Assembly (NCBI GenBank): GCA_964639335.1
Contig: CAZXCJ010000015.1
Location: 1-26,616 of the forward strand
Length of the DNA: 26,616 nucleotides
Direction of reading: 5' to 3'
Source: JAIOTH01 sp964639335
GTDB taxonomy: Bacteria > Patescibacteriota > Patescibacteriia > UBA1558 > S5-K13
Numbering within the stretch: the stretch's first letter is position 1; every line of letters begins with the position of its first letter. Positions 6,997 to 15,662 of this stretch are shown here, piece by piece. A program made the position numbers and the translations under genes. The notes under the pieces are model-generated. The model searched no databases and was not told the origin of the DNA. It saw nothing but the letters and a program-made list of their open reading frames with translations.

Positions 6997-9900
6997 CTAT
7001 TCAATGACAATATTTATTCCTTGCCCCTGATGGATGTTATTTTCATAATCAGTGATGATTGTAAAAACAGTATATTTTCCAATAACGGGTGGATTTTTCC
7101 AATCTGTATCAATGCTAGAATATAGAGGATTGCTAATTGTATTTATCCAGCGCGACTGGCCGCTATTTTCATTAAGGTAATAAAAATCTATTTTATTAAT
7201 TAAATTGATATTATCAATAGCAATCTGGATATTTAAAGGAAATTCATCTTGTTTGATAATGGAATTTTCTTGTGGTATTATCCAATTTAAATCATAAGAG
7301 GTGCTTCTTTCTATATTAACTATAAAATTAAGCTTCATTTCTTGAAAATTTTCTTGCCCATCAAAAACCATTACTTTTAGTTCATGGGTTCCATTTGGAA
7401 ACAATGGGCTGAAATTATAATTGTAATTATATGGTTCAGTTTTACTACTGCCTACAAATTTATCATCAATTTTATACACCACCCTATTTAAACTGCCTAT
7501 TTTAGCGTGGGCATCTACTTGAATATTCAAATTTTGGGAAGTAATTTCTTGATTGGCCAAAGGATATTTTATTAAAAGAGTAGGTTTTTTAGATAAAGTA
7601 TGGATATTATCATATTCGGTTGGAGGATCGCTGGTATCTATTTTTTGACCAGCATCTTCTTCTACCCACTTTAAAACGGCTTCTTCCCAAGTAGTATAAT
7701 TTGGATCTAACTCTGGCTTGGTAGGAATTGGTCCAAATATGTCATCTTTATTAATATAATGCAATATACTATGCACTTTATAATATATTTTTTCTTTTAA
7801 AGTAGTCGGTGGAGTATATTCGGTAGCTAGAAACCCGGACATACTATCTATTTTTACTTTTGTTTTTTGAGCCATTTCGCCGTTAAGCATGGGTTTTTGT
7901 ATTTTTTCGGCTTCCTCCTCATCTTCCTCAGTGTTTGATTCATTTTTTGCAAATCCAATTTTAGGATAATTTTCAGTGGCTTGAAGCATATAGTCCCTCC
8001 AAATAGGAGCAGCAATGGCTCCACCAGCAGCACCCTCAATCATTTTTTGATTATTATTATTGCCAACCCAGACCGCGGTAGCTATTTGCGGAGTAAAGCC
8101 GATTGTCCAAGCATCATTGAAATCGGAAGTAGTTCCAGTTTTAACACAAACTGGGCGGTCTCCCAAAGTTAAATAATTATTTATTCCAAAAATAAAACTG
8201 CGAGCTTCGTTGTCAGAGAGAATGCTATTAATTTTATTAGCAATTTCTGGTTCAATTATTTTTTCGCCCTTTTCCTCCTTGGCTTCATATAATATTTTTC
8301 CTTCTGAGTCCTCAACTTTTAAAATAGATTGAATTGGTTTTTTTACACCCTGGCGAGCCAAAGTAGCAAAGCTATTTAAATGTTCAATCATCTTAATTTC
8401 TAGTCCGCCTAATATTAATGATAGACCATAATTTTCTGGGCCCCCTATTGTGCTATAGCCAAATTTTTTAAGATAATTTAAAGCATCTTCCACACCCACT
8501 AAATACATTAATTTTACGGCCGGGATGTTTAAAGAACCGGCCAAGGCCTTTCTTAAACTAACCGGACCACGAGTTTCTAAATCATAATTAACAGGTTCAT
8601 AATCTTCGGTTTCAGTTTTAAATGTTGTTTCTACATCAAATAAAATAGTTTCTGGTTGGTAGCCCTTTTCAAAGGCCAAGGCATAAATTAATGGCTTAAT
8701 AGAACTGCCGGGCTGTCTTTTGGATAAAGGTATATTTACCTGGCCATCAATATCATCATTAAAAAAGTCGCGAGAACCAACCATGGCTAAGATATTGCCA
8801 TTTTCTACATCAATACTTAATAAAGAAGCATTATTAGCTTTATATGTTTCAGGATATGACTCTGTTTTTTCTGCAATTATCTTTTCAGCCATTTCCTGTT
8901 TTTCAAAATCCAAAGTAGTGATTACCTTTAGTCCCCTTTCTTCTACATATCTTTCTCCCAAAATAGCATTCAATTGTTCGCGGACATAAAAAACAAAATG
9001 AGGAGCGTAAATATTTTCTGTTTGTTTTTTAAAAACTAATTCTTGCTTTTTAGCAATCTGGGCCTCTTCTTGGCTAATATATCCTTGTTTGACCATTAAA
9101 TCTATAATATATTGCTGGCGGCCGATTAATTCATCTTTATGGGTTCCATAGGGAGAATAATAAGTGGGAGCCTGTGGCAAGGCAGCTAAAGTAGCCGATT
9201 CAGCAATACTCAAATCTTTGGCGCTTTTATCAAAATAGAAATTAGCAGCCGACTCTATTCCGTAAACTACTGAACCATAGGGTATTTCATTAAAGTACAT
9301 TTTTAATATTTCATCTTTGGAATATTTTTGTTCTATTTTATAGGAAAGTATCCATTCTTTTATTTTTCGAGAGAGAGTTCTTTCATTACTTAGGACTGCG
9401 TTTTTAACAAATTGTTGTGTTAAAGTTGAACCTCCTTGAGCTCTTTGACCGCGTAAGCGAGGCACTATTTGACCGCGAATTATTCCCCAAATGGATATTC
9501 CTTTATGATTGTAAAAATCCTTATCCTCTATAGCAATGGTGGCTTGAACAACATAGTCGGGCAAGTCATTAACTTCAATTAAAGTTCTTCTTTCATTGCC
9601 ATGAATATCATAGAGGATTTTTTCTCCAGTTTTGTCATATATTTTAGTGCTTTGAGCTATAGAGCGGTCAATAATTTTGTTAGGATTTGGTAAGTCCTTA
9701 GAATACCAAGCAAAGAGGCCGGCTAAAAATATAATACCAATTAAAGAGAGTACTAGAACGAGTTTTATTAAGCTAGGAGCAAATTTTTTAAATTTTATTT
9801 GCGAAGAAGCTTTGTGTTTTTTAGCTTTAATTCTAGTTTTTTGATGTAAATTTATTTTTAAACGAGGTTTGATTATTCTTTTTTTTCTTTGAATAGTAGA

Positions 9901-10038
9901 AATATGAGGTCTGAAAATTAATTTTCTTCTTTTAATTCTGCGGATTCTTTTATTAGTTTTGGGACTATAAGAACCCACTCGTTTGTTTTTCCAAACCGAT
10001 GTGGGAGATTTAGATTTTTTAAAATAATCAATAGGCAT
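6997..10038 (-). CDS. Class A penicillin-binding protein (glycosyltransferase + transpeptidase), 1013 aa
   Basis: A bifunctional peptidoglycan synthase anchored in the membrane. An unusually long and very basic cytoplasmic tail (residues 1-90, many Arg/Lys) precedes one membrane helix (about 91-111). The GT51 domain has EDKDFYNHKG (catalytic Glu171), GGSTLTQQ (202-209) and RKIKEWILSYKIEQKYSKDEI. The transpeptidase has SSIK (Ser445 nucleophile, Lys448), SLN (502-504) and KTGTT (633-637). The C-terminal 300 residues include a Ser/Pro linker and probable beta-sandwich repeats (about 815-1013). It is longer than the usual 700-850 aa. ATG start, no Shine-Dalgarno. It is first in a probable PBP-tsaC-DUF167 transcript. 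Confidence 0.95.
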   Translation of the reverse strand: MPIDYFKKSKSPTSVWKNKRVGSYSPKTNKRIRRIKRRKLIFRPHISTIQRKKRIIKPRLKINLHQKTRIKAKKHKASSQIKFKKFAPSLIKLVLVLSLIGIIFLAGLFAWYSKDLPNPNKIIDRSIAQSTKIYDKTGEKILYDIHGNERRTLIEVNDLPDYVVQATIAIEDKDFYNHKGISIWGIIRGQIVPRLRGQRAQGGSTLTQQFVKNAVLSNERTLSRKIKEWILSYKIEQKYSKDEILKMYFNEIPYGSVVYGIESAANFYFDKSAKDLSIAESATLAALPQAPTYYSPYGTHKDELIGRQQYIIDLMVKQGYISQEEAQIAKKQELVFKKQTENIYAPHFVFYVREQLNAILGERYVEERGLKVITTLDFEKQEMAEKIIAEKTESYPETYKANNASLLSIDVENGNILAMVGSRDFFNDDIDGQVNIPLSKRQPGSSIKPLIYALAFEKGYQPETILFDVETTFKTETEDYEPVNYDLETRGPVSLRKALAGSLNIPAVKLMYLVGVEDALNYLKKFGYSTIGGPENYGLSLILGGLEIKMIEHLNSFATLARQGVKKPIQSILKVEDSEGKILYEAKEEKGEKIIEPEIANKINSILSDNEARSFIFGINNYLTLGDRPVCVKTGTTSDFNDAWTIGFTPQIATAVWVGNNNNQKMIEGAAGGAIAAPIWRDYMLQATENYPKIGFAKNESNTEEDEEEAEKIQKPMLNGEMAQKTKVKIDSMSGFLATEYTPPTTLKEKIYYKVHSILHYINKDDIFGPIPTKPELDPNYTTWEEAVLKWVEEDAGQKIDTSDPPTEYDNIHTLSKKPTLLIKYPLANQEITSQNLNIQVDAHAKIGSLNRVVYKIDDKFVGSSKTEPYNYNYNFSPLFPNGTHELKVMVFDGQENFQEMKLNFIVNIERSTSYDLNWIIPQENSIIKQDEFPLNIQIAIDNINLINKIDFYYLNENSGQSRWINTISNPLYSSIDTDWKNPPVIGKYTVFTIITDYENNIHQGQGINIVIE

Positions 10039-10062
10039 AGGGTTAGTATATGGGGTTAGTTT

Positions 10063-10175
10063 ACCCTGTGAAATACTTAAATTTTCTAAATATTTATTGA
10101 TAAGAATTTATTGTATTTCAATATTATCTAATTCATATAGTTATTATATAGTATAAAATTTAAATTTCACAGGGT
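10063..10175. repeat. Two-tier hairpin repeat, copy 1 (long loop)
   Basis: ACCCTGTGAAAT (10063-10074) is the exact reverse complement of ATTTCACAGGGT (10164-10175). After a 2-nt bulge (AC), TTAAATTTT pairs with AAAATTTAA, and an AT-rich loop of about 70 nt follows. It has the same plan as the copies at 10326, 11287, 15576 and 23216. It lies upstream of the PBP gene, in the 533-bp gap 10039-10571, which holds no protein gene. Confidence 0.8.
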
Positions 10176-10279
10176 GAAAAGGAAAAAAGAGAAAGTATAA
10201 AGGGAAAGCATAAAGTCGGTTTATTATTGTACAAGTAAGTTAGGTTAGTTTTAAGCTATAAGTTATAAGCCGTAAGTTT

Positions 10280-10313
10280 ACCCTGAAGGGAGATGGAGTT
10301 TCTCCTTTAGGGT
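10280..10313. repeat. Isolated hairpin in the 10039-10571 gap
   Basis: ACCCT (10280-10284) pairs with AGGGT (10309-10313). AAGGGAGA pairs with TCTCCTT with one bulged G. It begins like the two-tier repeat but its inner stem is unrelated, so I keep it apart. Confidence 0.5.
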
Positions 10314-10325
10314 TGTAAGTAGTTT

Positions 10326-10475
10326 ACCCTGTTAAATAGTTAAATTTTTAATTTATAGTTATTTATATCTCATTTATCAAAGTATAGTCAAGTTTTATAT
10401 ATAAAGAAATGTAGAATTTAAATTTAAACCTGTTAAATAGTATTGCGATAAGCGATAATTTAAATTTAACAGGGT
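10326..10475. repeat. Two-tier hairpin repeat, copy 2 with a nested copy
   Basis: The outer arms are ACCCTGTTAAAT (10326-10337) and ATTTAACAGGGT (10464-10475). Inside the right half lies a second left arm, CCTGTTAAAT, at 10429-10438, then AG, then TATTGC/GCGATA (one G.T pair). The sequence AATTTAAATTTAA appears on both sides of the nested part, as expected of an insertion that duplicated its target. Confidence 0.7.
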
Positions 10476-10502
10476 GAAAGTTATTTTAGGTTTTTTGACA
10501 AT

Positions 10503-10541
10503 AAAAAAATCCCAGGGCTTATTCAAACTTACTGGGATTTT
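10503..10541 (-). terminator. Intrinsic terminator for the CTP-transferase-like gene
   Basis: AAAATCCCAG (10506-10515) pairs with CTGGGATTTT (10532-10541). On the minus strand the stem is followed by a run of T, 30 bp past the gene's stop. Confidence 0.85.
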
Positions 10542-10571
10542 GGAGTTTTTTGTTTTTTCATTTTATGCTTC

Positions 10572-11162
10572 CTAAAACAATAAACTAATAATAATCCCCG
10601 TTATAATAGGAATTACCAAATTATCATCTAAAGGAAGAAAATCAGATACAATTTCTAAAATAGTTATACTTAGAGCCACTACAATAATAAAGAATGAGGA
10701 AAATTCAGCTTGTAAAAGAATGGGATAAACAAAAATTAGTAGAATTACACATAGGGCAAAACAGGAGACAGATCCTTCTAGGGTCTTTCTGCCTATTTTT
10801 ACTCTACCAAGTTTTATTCCCGCAATAGTAGCTACGGCATCTCCCCAGATGGAGAGATTAATGACAATAAAGGCAGTTTCTTTTTTAAAAAAGAGAAGAC
10901 AGAGAAGAGCGGAAAAGAGAATCCAAGTAGCTCCTGTTAGTTTTTTTTCTTCCTCTTTACGGAGGAAAATCCCAAAAAATTTATTAAAAATTTTTTGGAA
11001 TCCAGAAAAATTTAAACGGAGAATTTCAACGCTAACATAGAAAATAGTAGCGATTCCAAGTCCCAGACAAACAGTAAAATGAGGCAGAAAAAGAATCGCT
11101 AAAGGAATTACAGTTCCAGAAACAGCATGAAGCAGTTTTCTGCTTTTTTCTTCTTTTTTCAC
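10572..11162 (-). CDS. Dolichol/phytol kinase-like CTP transferase (phosphatidate cytidylyltransferase superfamily), 196 aa
   Basis: An integral membrane enzyme with about six hydrophobic helices. It has the signature GDAVATIAGIKLGRVKIGRKTLEGS (residues about 107-131), typical of the SEC59/VTE5 dolichol and phytol kinase group and related to CdsA. Such enzymes transfer phosphate from CTP (or a CMP group) to a lipid alcohol or phosphatidate; which one applies here cannot be told. The start is GTG at 11162, chosen because AGGAGG lies 5 nt upstream, one of the few strong Shine-Dalgarno sequences here. RKLLHAVSG at the N-terminus also fits the family. It is transcribed alone and divergent from tyrS. 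Confidence 0.82.
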   Translation of the reverse strand: MKKEEKSRKLLHAVSGTVIPLAILFLPHFTVCLGLGIATIFYVSVEILRLNFSGFQKIFNKFFGIFLRKEEEKKLTGATWILFSALLCLLFFKKETAFIVINLSIWGDAVATIAGIKLGRVKIGRKTLEGSVSCFALCVILLIFVYPILLQAEFSSFFIIVVALSITILEIVSDFLPLDDNLVIPIITGIIISLLF

Positions 11163-11286
11163 TTAGTCCTCCTAAGATTTTTATTTTTTTGTTCTATTAA
11201 AATTATAATATTTTTGGATAGGTGTCAAGGTATTTTCAAAGCCCAGACTTATTGTTATACTAAAAGCGTTAAGAGTTAAAACTTTG

Positions 11287-11326
11287 CCCTGTTAAATGGT
11301 ATCGCAAAGCAATAATTTAACAGGAT
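11287..11326. repeat. Two-tier hairpin repeat, copy 3, in the tyrS leader
   Basis: CCTGTTAAAT pairs with ATTTAACAGG (11315-11324). After a GG bulge, TATCGC pairs with GCAATA (one C-A mismatch) around an AAA loop. It ends 16 bp before the tyrS ATG, so it will be in the tyrS mRNA leader. Confidence 0.8.
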
Positions 11327-11341
11327 AAAAAGTAAAAAAAT

Positions 11342-12559
11342 ATGGATAAAAATATACACCCCCACACTGCTGGGGCAAGTGAGGGGGTAAAAGAATTACT
11401 TACTCGCGGGGTGCAGGATATTATTGGCCGCGAGGATTTAGAAAAAAATTTAAAGTTTGGAAAGAAAATGAAGATTTATTTAGGAGCAGATCCTTCCCGG
11501 CCAGATATTCATTTAGGACACGCCGTGGTTTTAAGAAAATTAAAAAAATTTCAGGACTTGGGACATAAAGTTATATTTTTAATTGGAGATTTTACAGCTC
11601 AAATCGGTGACCCCACGGGCAAAGATGAAGTCCGTCAGCAATTATCTTTTTCAGAAATTAAGAAAAATGCTCAAACTTATAAAAAGCAGGTTTCTCAAAT
11701 TTTAAATTTTTTTGGTCCCAATAAAGCAGAAATAAAATATAATTCTAAATGGAATAAAAAGCTTAAATTCCAAGATTTAATTGAGCTTTCTAGTAATTTT
11801 ACAGTCCAACAATTTTTAGAAAGGGACATGTATCAAGAAAGAATAAGGGCCGGCCAGCCCATTTCTTTACAGGAGTTTTTTTATCCTTTAATGCAGGCCT
11901 ACGATAGCGTGGTAATGGATGTTGATATGGAGGTGGGTGGTAATGATCAATTATTCAATATGCTTGCTGGCCGGACTTTAATGCAAAAGCTGAAGAAGAA
12001 GAATAAAATTGTAATGACCTTTGAACTTTTGGAAGGTACTGATGGTCGGAAAATGTCCAAGTCCTACGATAATTATATTGGAATTACAGATATGCCCAAT
12101 GATATGTATGGCAAAATTATGTCTATTACTGACGACTTAATTATTAAATATTTTACACTTTGTACAGATATTGTTTTGGAAGATATTGAAAAAATGGCAG
12201 TGGAAATGAAGGCGGGAGCTAACCCAAGAAATTTTAAAGCGAAGTTGGCCCATGAAATAGTAAAAATTTATCATGGAGAAAAAAAAGCTCAAGAAGCAGG
12301 AAAAGAGTTTAAGAAAATTTTTCAAAAAAAAGACAAACCTAGTAATATGCAAGAAATTAGCTTAAAGGAAGATGTTGGTATTTTAGAGACCCTGGCTAAA
12401 TATAATTTAGTTTCTTCTAATTCAGATGCCAGAAGAATGATTGATCAGTCAGCGGTTAAAGTTAACGATAAAAAAATTAAGGATTATAATTTGCAATTAA
12501 AAAAGGGTCAAAAATATATTATTCAAGTGGGTAAGCGCAGATTTTTACAGATCAAATAA
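11342..12559 (+). CDS. tyrS: Tyrosyl-tRNA synthetase
   Basis: A class I aminoacyl-tRNA synthetase that charges tRNA-Tyr; it works as a dimer in the cytosol. It has 405 aa. The HIGH motif is HLGH at residues 57-60 (PDIHLGHAVVL) and KMSKS is at 237-241 (GRKMSKSYDN). The tyrosine pocket region GGNDQLFNMLAGR lies at about 199-211. A C-terminal S4-type RNA-binding domain covers about 345-405 (SNSDARRMIDQSAVKVNDKKI). The GDFTAQIGDPTGK segment and overall layout fit the TyrZ-like bacterial subgroup. ATG start, no Shine-Dalgarno; the leader carries a mobile hairpin and no T-box. Confidence 0.97.
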   Translation: MDKNIHPHTAGASEGVKELLTRGVQDIIGREDLEKNLKFGKKMKIYLGADPSRPDIHLGHAVVLRKLKKFQDLGHKVIFLIGDFTAQIGDPTGKDEVRQQLSFSEIKKNAQTYKKQVSQILNFFGPNKAEIKYNSKWNKKLKFQDLIELSSNFTVQQFLERDMYQERIRAGQPISLQEFFYPLMQAYDSVVMDVDMEVGGNDQLFNMLAGRTLMQKLKKKNKIVMTFELLEGTDGRKMSKSYDNYIGITDMPNDMYGKIMSITDDLIIKYFTLCTDIVLEDIEKMAVEMKAGANPRNFKAKLAHEIVKIYHGEKKAQEAGKEFKKIFQKKDKPSNMQEISLKEDVGILETLAKYNLVSSNSDARRMIDQSAVKVNDKKIKDYNLQLKKGQKYIIQVGKRRFLQIK

Positions 12560-12588
12560 TAGAATAAATTTCTATTTTATTGTATAAT
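12558..12588 (+). promoter_or_regulatory. tyrS end hairpin and -10 box for hsp20
   Basis: AATAGAA (12558-12564) pairs with TTCTATT (12570-12576) and is followed by TTTATT, a weak AT-only terminator. It is followed directly by TATAAT at 12583-12588, about 30 bp before the Hsp20 ATG. I see no good -35 box and no CIRCE-type operator. Confidence 0.4.
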
Positions 12589-12617
12589 TAGGTTACTAAA
12601 TAAATAAAAACAAAAAT

Positions 12618-13133
12618 ATGACTTCAATTTTTAAAAGAGTAAATTCCCGATTTAGCTCGGAACGAGCAAATAAAAAAAAGGAAAAAGATAATATTTTTTC
12701 CGAGGTTCAGAAACCAAAAAAGAGAAAAAATAAAAAAATAAAGGTAGAAAAAGAGAAACCAATAATTGCAGAAGAGAAAAATTGGATTGAAGAAGAAGAG
12801 GAAGAAGGTGAATTATTAGTTGATGTTTATCAGGAAAAGGAGAATATTGTAATTCGTTCTACGGTGGCTGGGGTTAATCCAGATGACATTGATATTGATA
12901 TTAATAATGACATGATTACTATTCGGGGCAAAAGGAGTTCAGCGGTTGATATTGAAGAAGAAGATTATTTTTATAGAGAATGTTATTGGGGAAGTTTTTC
13001 TAGGTCTATTATTCTGCCCTGTGAAGTCCAAGCCAATAAAGTTAAGGCCGCTTTAAAAAATGGAGTTTTAATAGTTACTTTACCTAAAATCAAAACTCAT
13101 AGATCTGTTAAGATTTCTGTTCAACCAAAATAA
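12618..13133 (+). CDS. Small heat-shock protein, Hsp20/alpha-crystallin family, 171 aa
   Basis: An ATP-independent holdase chaperone. Residues 1-60 are a very basic, low-complexity arm (KKKEKDNIFSEVQKPKKRKN), unlike the hydrophobic N-terminus of typical Hsp20. The alpha-crystallin domain runs from about 67 to 165. It contains LLVDVYQEKENIVIRSTVAGV, DIDIDINNDMITIRGKR, FSRSIILPCEV and the family hallmark ALKNGVLIVTLPK (A-x-x-x-n-G-v-L). The C-terminus lacks a clear I-x-I/V oligomerisation tail beyond VKISVQPK. ATG start, no Shine-Dalgarno. It is transcribed alone with its own -10 and a following terminator. Confidence 0.93.
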   Translation: MTSIFKRVNSRFSSERANKKKEKDNIFSEVQKPKKRKNKKIKVEKEKPIIAEEKNWIEEEEEEGELLVDVYQEKENIVIRSTVAGVNPDDIDIDINNDMITIRGKRSSAVDIEEEDYFYRECYWGSFSRSIILPCEVQANKVKAALKNGVLIVTLPKIKTHRSVKISVQPK

Positions 13134-13152
13134 ACTTTATAGAAAATTTAGG

Positions 13153-13178
13153 CTCCCGCTTTATTTGGCGGGGGTTTT
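13153..13178 (+). terminator. Intrinsic terminator after hsp20
   Basis: CTCCCGC (13153-13159) pairs with GCGGGGG (13168-13174, one T.G pair) around an 8-nt loop, followed by TTTT. Confidence 0.8.
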
Positions 13179-13193
13179 AATTTAAAAAAGATA

Positions 13194-13222
13194 TTGCCAA
13201 ATGTTTCTAATAGTTTAATAAT
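13194..13222 (+). promoter_or_regulatory. Possible promoter for the VanW-family gene
   Basis: TTGCCA (13194-13199), then TAATAA at 16 bp or AATAAT at 17 bp spacing (ending 13221/13222), about 27 bp upstream of the ATG. The -35 is good and the -10 weak. Confidence 0.4.
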
Positions 13223-13248
13223 AATAGAGGGTTTAAATTCCAATTAAT

Positions 13249-15066
13249 ATGAAGAATAAATTTTCTTTAAAAAAATATTTAAAAATCATTCGGAATTTTT
13301 TAATTATTATTATAACTTTTGGGGCCTTGACATTGGCTCATAACTTATTTTTTACACATAAGGTTTTTGTTGGTGTTTATTTGGATAATTTTCATATGTA
13401 TAATCAAAGCTATTCTCAGGTTTATAATTTTTTGGAAGAGGGAAGCAAATTTTTAAATGAGAAAGGTCTGGAATATAAATTTAAGGACAAATCAATTTTC
13501 ATTCGGCCAATAGTTGCTACTTTAGACGATCCAGATTTAAGTTATAATATTTTAGAGTTTGATAATGAAGCCACGGCCAGAGAAGTTTTTTCTATAGGTA
13601 GGAGCTCAAGTTATCAAAATAATGTTTTAAAGCAATTGGAAATTCTTTTTTTAAGACCTCAGCAAGTTCAGTGGAAATATAATATTAATGAAAAGCAATG
13701 GAAGGATATTTTAAAAAATAATTTTAGCGAATTTGAAACTGAGTTTAAGGCCCCAGCTATTAGTTTTGAAAATAGCAATATTGTTATAAGCGAGCCAGCA
13801 GATGGCGAAGAATTTGATTATGATGGTATATTAGAAATCACTAAGGCAAAAATAGAAAATTTTGATTTTAGTCCAATAGATTTAAATTTAAATGAGATTA
13901 TTTCTGATATTAATTTAGGGGAAGCTGAAAAAGAAGTAGAGAAAATTCAGCAGATAATTGATTTAGAAAGCATTACTTTAAATTATGATCAAAGATTTTG
14001 GAAAATAAGTTCTTGGATTTATAGAGATTGGTTAATTTTAAAAAGAAATGAAGCCGGAGAGATAATTGTTGGCTTTGATTTTGATAAATATGAAAAACAT
14101 TTTGAGGAAAATGTTCTTGCTTATATAGATAGAGAGAGCAGAAATGCTAAGTTTGAAATTCAAAACGGCCGAGTGATTGAGTTTCAAGGCAGTCAAGATG
14201 GTCAAAAGCTTGATTTAAAAGAAAGCTTAAATGTTATTGAGGCGAGTATTAATAATTTTGAAACAGAGATTGATTTAGCAGTAAACATTGTCAAGGCCGA
14301 CGTAGAAACTGCTAATGTTAATGATTTGGGTATCCAAGAAATTATTGGTACTGGCGAGTCAGATTTTAGGGGCAGTCCTCCCAATAGAGTTCATAATATT
14401 AAGACAGGGGCAGCGGCTTTAAATGGTTTATTAATTGCCCCAGATGAAGAATTTTCAACTATGGGGGGCTTAATACCTGTTAATGCAGAAACTGGCTATT
14501 TGCCGGAATTAGTTATTAAAGGAAATAAGACCATCCCAGAATATGGAGGTGGTTTATGTCAGATTGGCACTACGATTTATCGAGCTGCTTTGCGAAGTGG
14601 TTTGAAAATTATTCAAAGAAGACCTCATTCTTATCGAGTTTCCTATTATGAACCAGCAGGCATGGATGCTACCATTTATAATCCTTGGCCAGATATGAAG
14701 TTTGTTAATGATACCAGTAAGCATATTTTAATCCAAACCAGAATTATTGGTACTAAATTATATTTTGATTTTTGGGGAGTAAGAGATGGACGACAAATTA
14801 CAATTACAGATCCAATCATATATAATATAGTCAGTCCTGGCCCAACTAAAGAAATTGAAACAGAAGATTTAGAGCCGGGAAAAAGAAAATGCACTGAGTC
14901 AGCGCATGCAGGAGCAGATGCTTATTTTGATTATAAAGTTGAATATGCTGATGATAGGGAAATTTATGAAGAAAGAATACGTTCCCATTATGTTCCTTGG
15001 TCAGCAGTTTGTTTGATTGGGGTAGAAAAAACAACGACTTCAACGGAAGAAATTATTAAAGAATAA
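13249..15066 (+). CDS. VanW-family protein with peptidoglycan-binding-like region, 605 aa
   Basis: A membrane-anchored extracytoplasmic protein. A basic N-terminus and one helix (about 16-36) act as signal anchor. Residues 40-340 resemble tandem PG_binding_4 (YoaR-like) domains. The VanW domain spans about 367-515, with GTGESDFRGSPPNRVHNI, DEEFSTMGGL, PEYGGGLCQIGTTIYRAALRSGL and RRPHSYRVSYYEPAGMDATI. VanW-domain proteins are associated with the cell wall and some glycopeptide-resistance clusters, but the activity of the domain is unsettled. The tail after 515 has two Cys residues and an acidic end. Its last 11 bp overlap the convergent phosphoesterase gene. Confidence 0.9.
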   Translation: MKNKFSLKKYLKIIRNFLIIIITFGALTLAHNLFFTHKVFVGVYLDNFHMYNQSYSQVYNFLEEGSKFLNEKGLEYKFKDKSIFIRPIVATLDDPDLSYNILEFDNEATAREVFSIGRSSSYQNNVLKQLEILFLRPQQVQWKYNINEKQWKDILKNNFSEFETEFKAPAISFENSNIVISEPADGEEFDYDGILEITKAKIENFDFSPIDLNLNEIISDINLGEAEKEVEKIQQIIDLESITLNYDQRFWKISSWIYRDWLILKRNEAGEIIVGFDFDKYEKHFEENVLAYIDRESRNAKFEIQNGRVIEFQGSQDGQKLDLKESLNVIEASINNFETEIDLAVNIVKADVETANVNDLGIQEIIGTGESDFRGSPPNRVHNIKTGAAALNGLLIAPDEEFSTMGGLIPVNAETGYLPELVIKGNKTIPEYGGGLCQIGTTIYRAALRSGLKIIQRRPHSYRVSYYEPAGMDATIYNPWPDMKFVNDTSKHILIQTRIIGTKLYFDFWGVRDGRQITITDPIIYNIVSPGPTKEIETEDLEPGKRKCTESAHAGADAYFDYKVEYADDREIYEERIRSHYVPWSAVCLIGVEKTTTSTEEIIKE

Positions 15067-15553
15067 TCAATTCTAATTTTTTAGTTTCTGTATCTAAAAT
15101 AGCAAAAGTGCTTTTATTAAATAATCCAGCCAATGTGCCTGGGTTTATTAGTTTGCAAGTATTAATTTTTTCTTCCCATGGTTTATGATTGTGCCCATAA
15201 AATACATAATCATATTTTTTTGTTTTTGTCAGTATTTTTGCTTTCTCTGGATAATGAGTAAAGGCCATATTTAATTTATCTATTTTTAATTCTCCAAAAT
15301 TTTTAAATATTTTGATATTTTTGGTTTCTTCTTTGCTTATTTTTTCCATCATTTTATGGTCTCCATCCACATTTCCTAAAGATAAGTATATTTTTCCAAC
15401 AAAGTTTTTTTCTAAGTATCTTAAAACATCAGGAGCACAAACATCACCGCAATGTATTATTGTTTTTATATCTTTTTTTTTGAGAATTTTTAACATTTCA
15501 TCTATTCTCGGAATATTATCGTGAGAATCTGAAATAATGGCAATTAGAGGCAT
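15056..15553 (-). CDS. YfcE/MJ0936-type metallophosphoesterase, 165 aa
   Basis: A small calcineurin-like phosphodiesterase or phosphatase with two metal ions. All five motifs are present: SDSHDN (residues 8-13), HCGDV (34-38), GNVDGD (60-65), THYP (about 94-97) and YGHNHKPW (about 118-125), followed by NPGT. Substrate is unknown; relatives hydrolyse cyclic nucleotides or generic phosphodiesters. ATG start, no Shine-Dalgarno. Its 3' end overlaps the VanW gene by 11 bp tail to tail, so no terminator fits between them. Confidence 0.93.
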   Translation of the reverse strand: MPLIAIISDSHDNIPRIDEMLKILKKKDIKTIIHCGDVCAPDVLRYLEKNFVGKIYLSLGNVDGDHKMMEKISKEETKNIKIFKNFGELKIDKLNMAFTHYPEKAKILTKTKKYDYVFYGHNHKPWEEKINTCKLINPGTLAGLFNKSTFAILDTETKKLELIIL

Positions 15554-15575
15554 GAGGTTTATTAGTTAAAAGTTT

Positions 15576-15616
15576 ACTTTGTGAAATAGTATCACTTTGT
15601 GATAATTTCACAGGGT
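15576..15616. repeat. Two-tier hairpin repeat, copy 4
   Basis: ACTTTGTGAAAT (15576-15587) pairs with ATTTCACAGGGT (15605-15616) with two G.T pairs. After the AG bulge, TATCAC pairs with GTGATA around a TTT loop. Both stems differ from copies 3 and 5 with pairing retained. Confidence 0.85.
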
Positions 15617-15662
15617 GAAAAGTTATAAAGTTAGAAGGTCGTTAATTGAAATTCGAAATTAG

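Noticed and set aside
11230..11341. T-box riboswitch upstream of tyrS
   Set aside because: No T-box sequence, specifier loop or terminator pair is visible. The only structure is the mobile two-tier hairpin.
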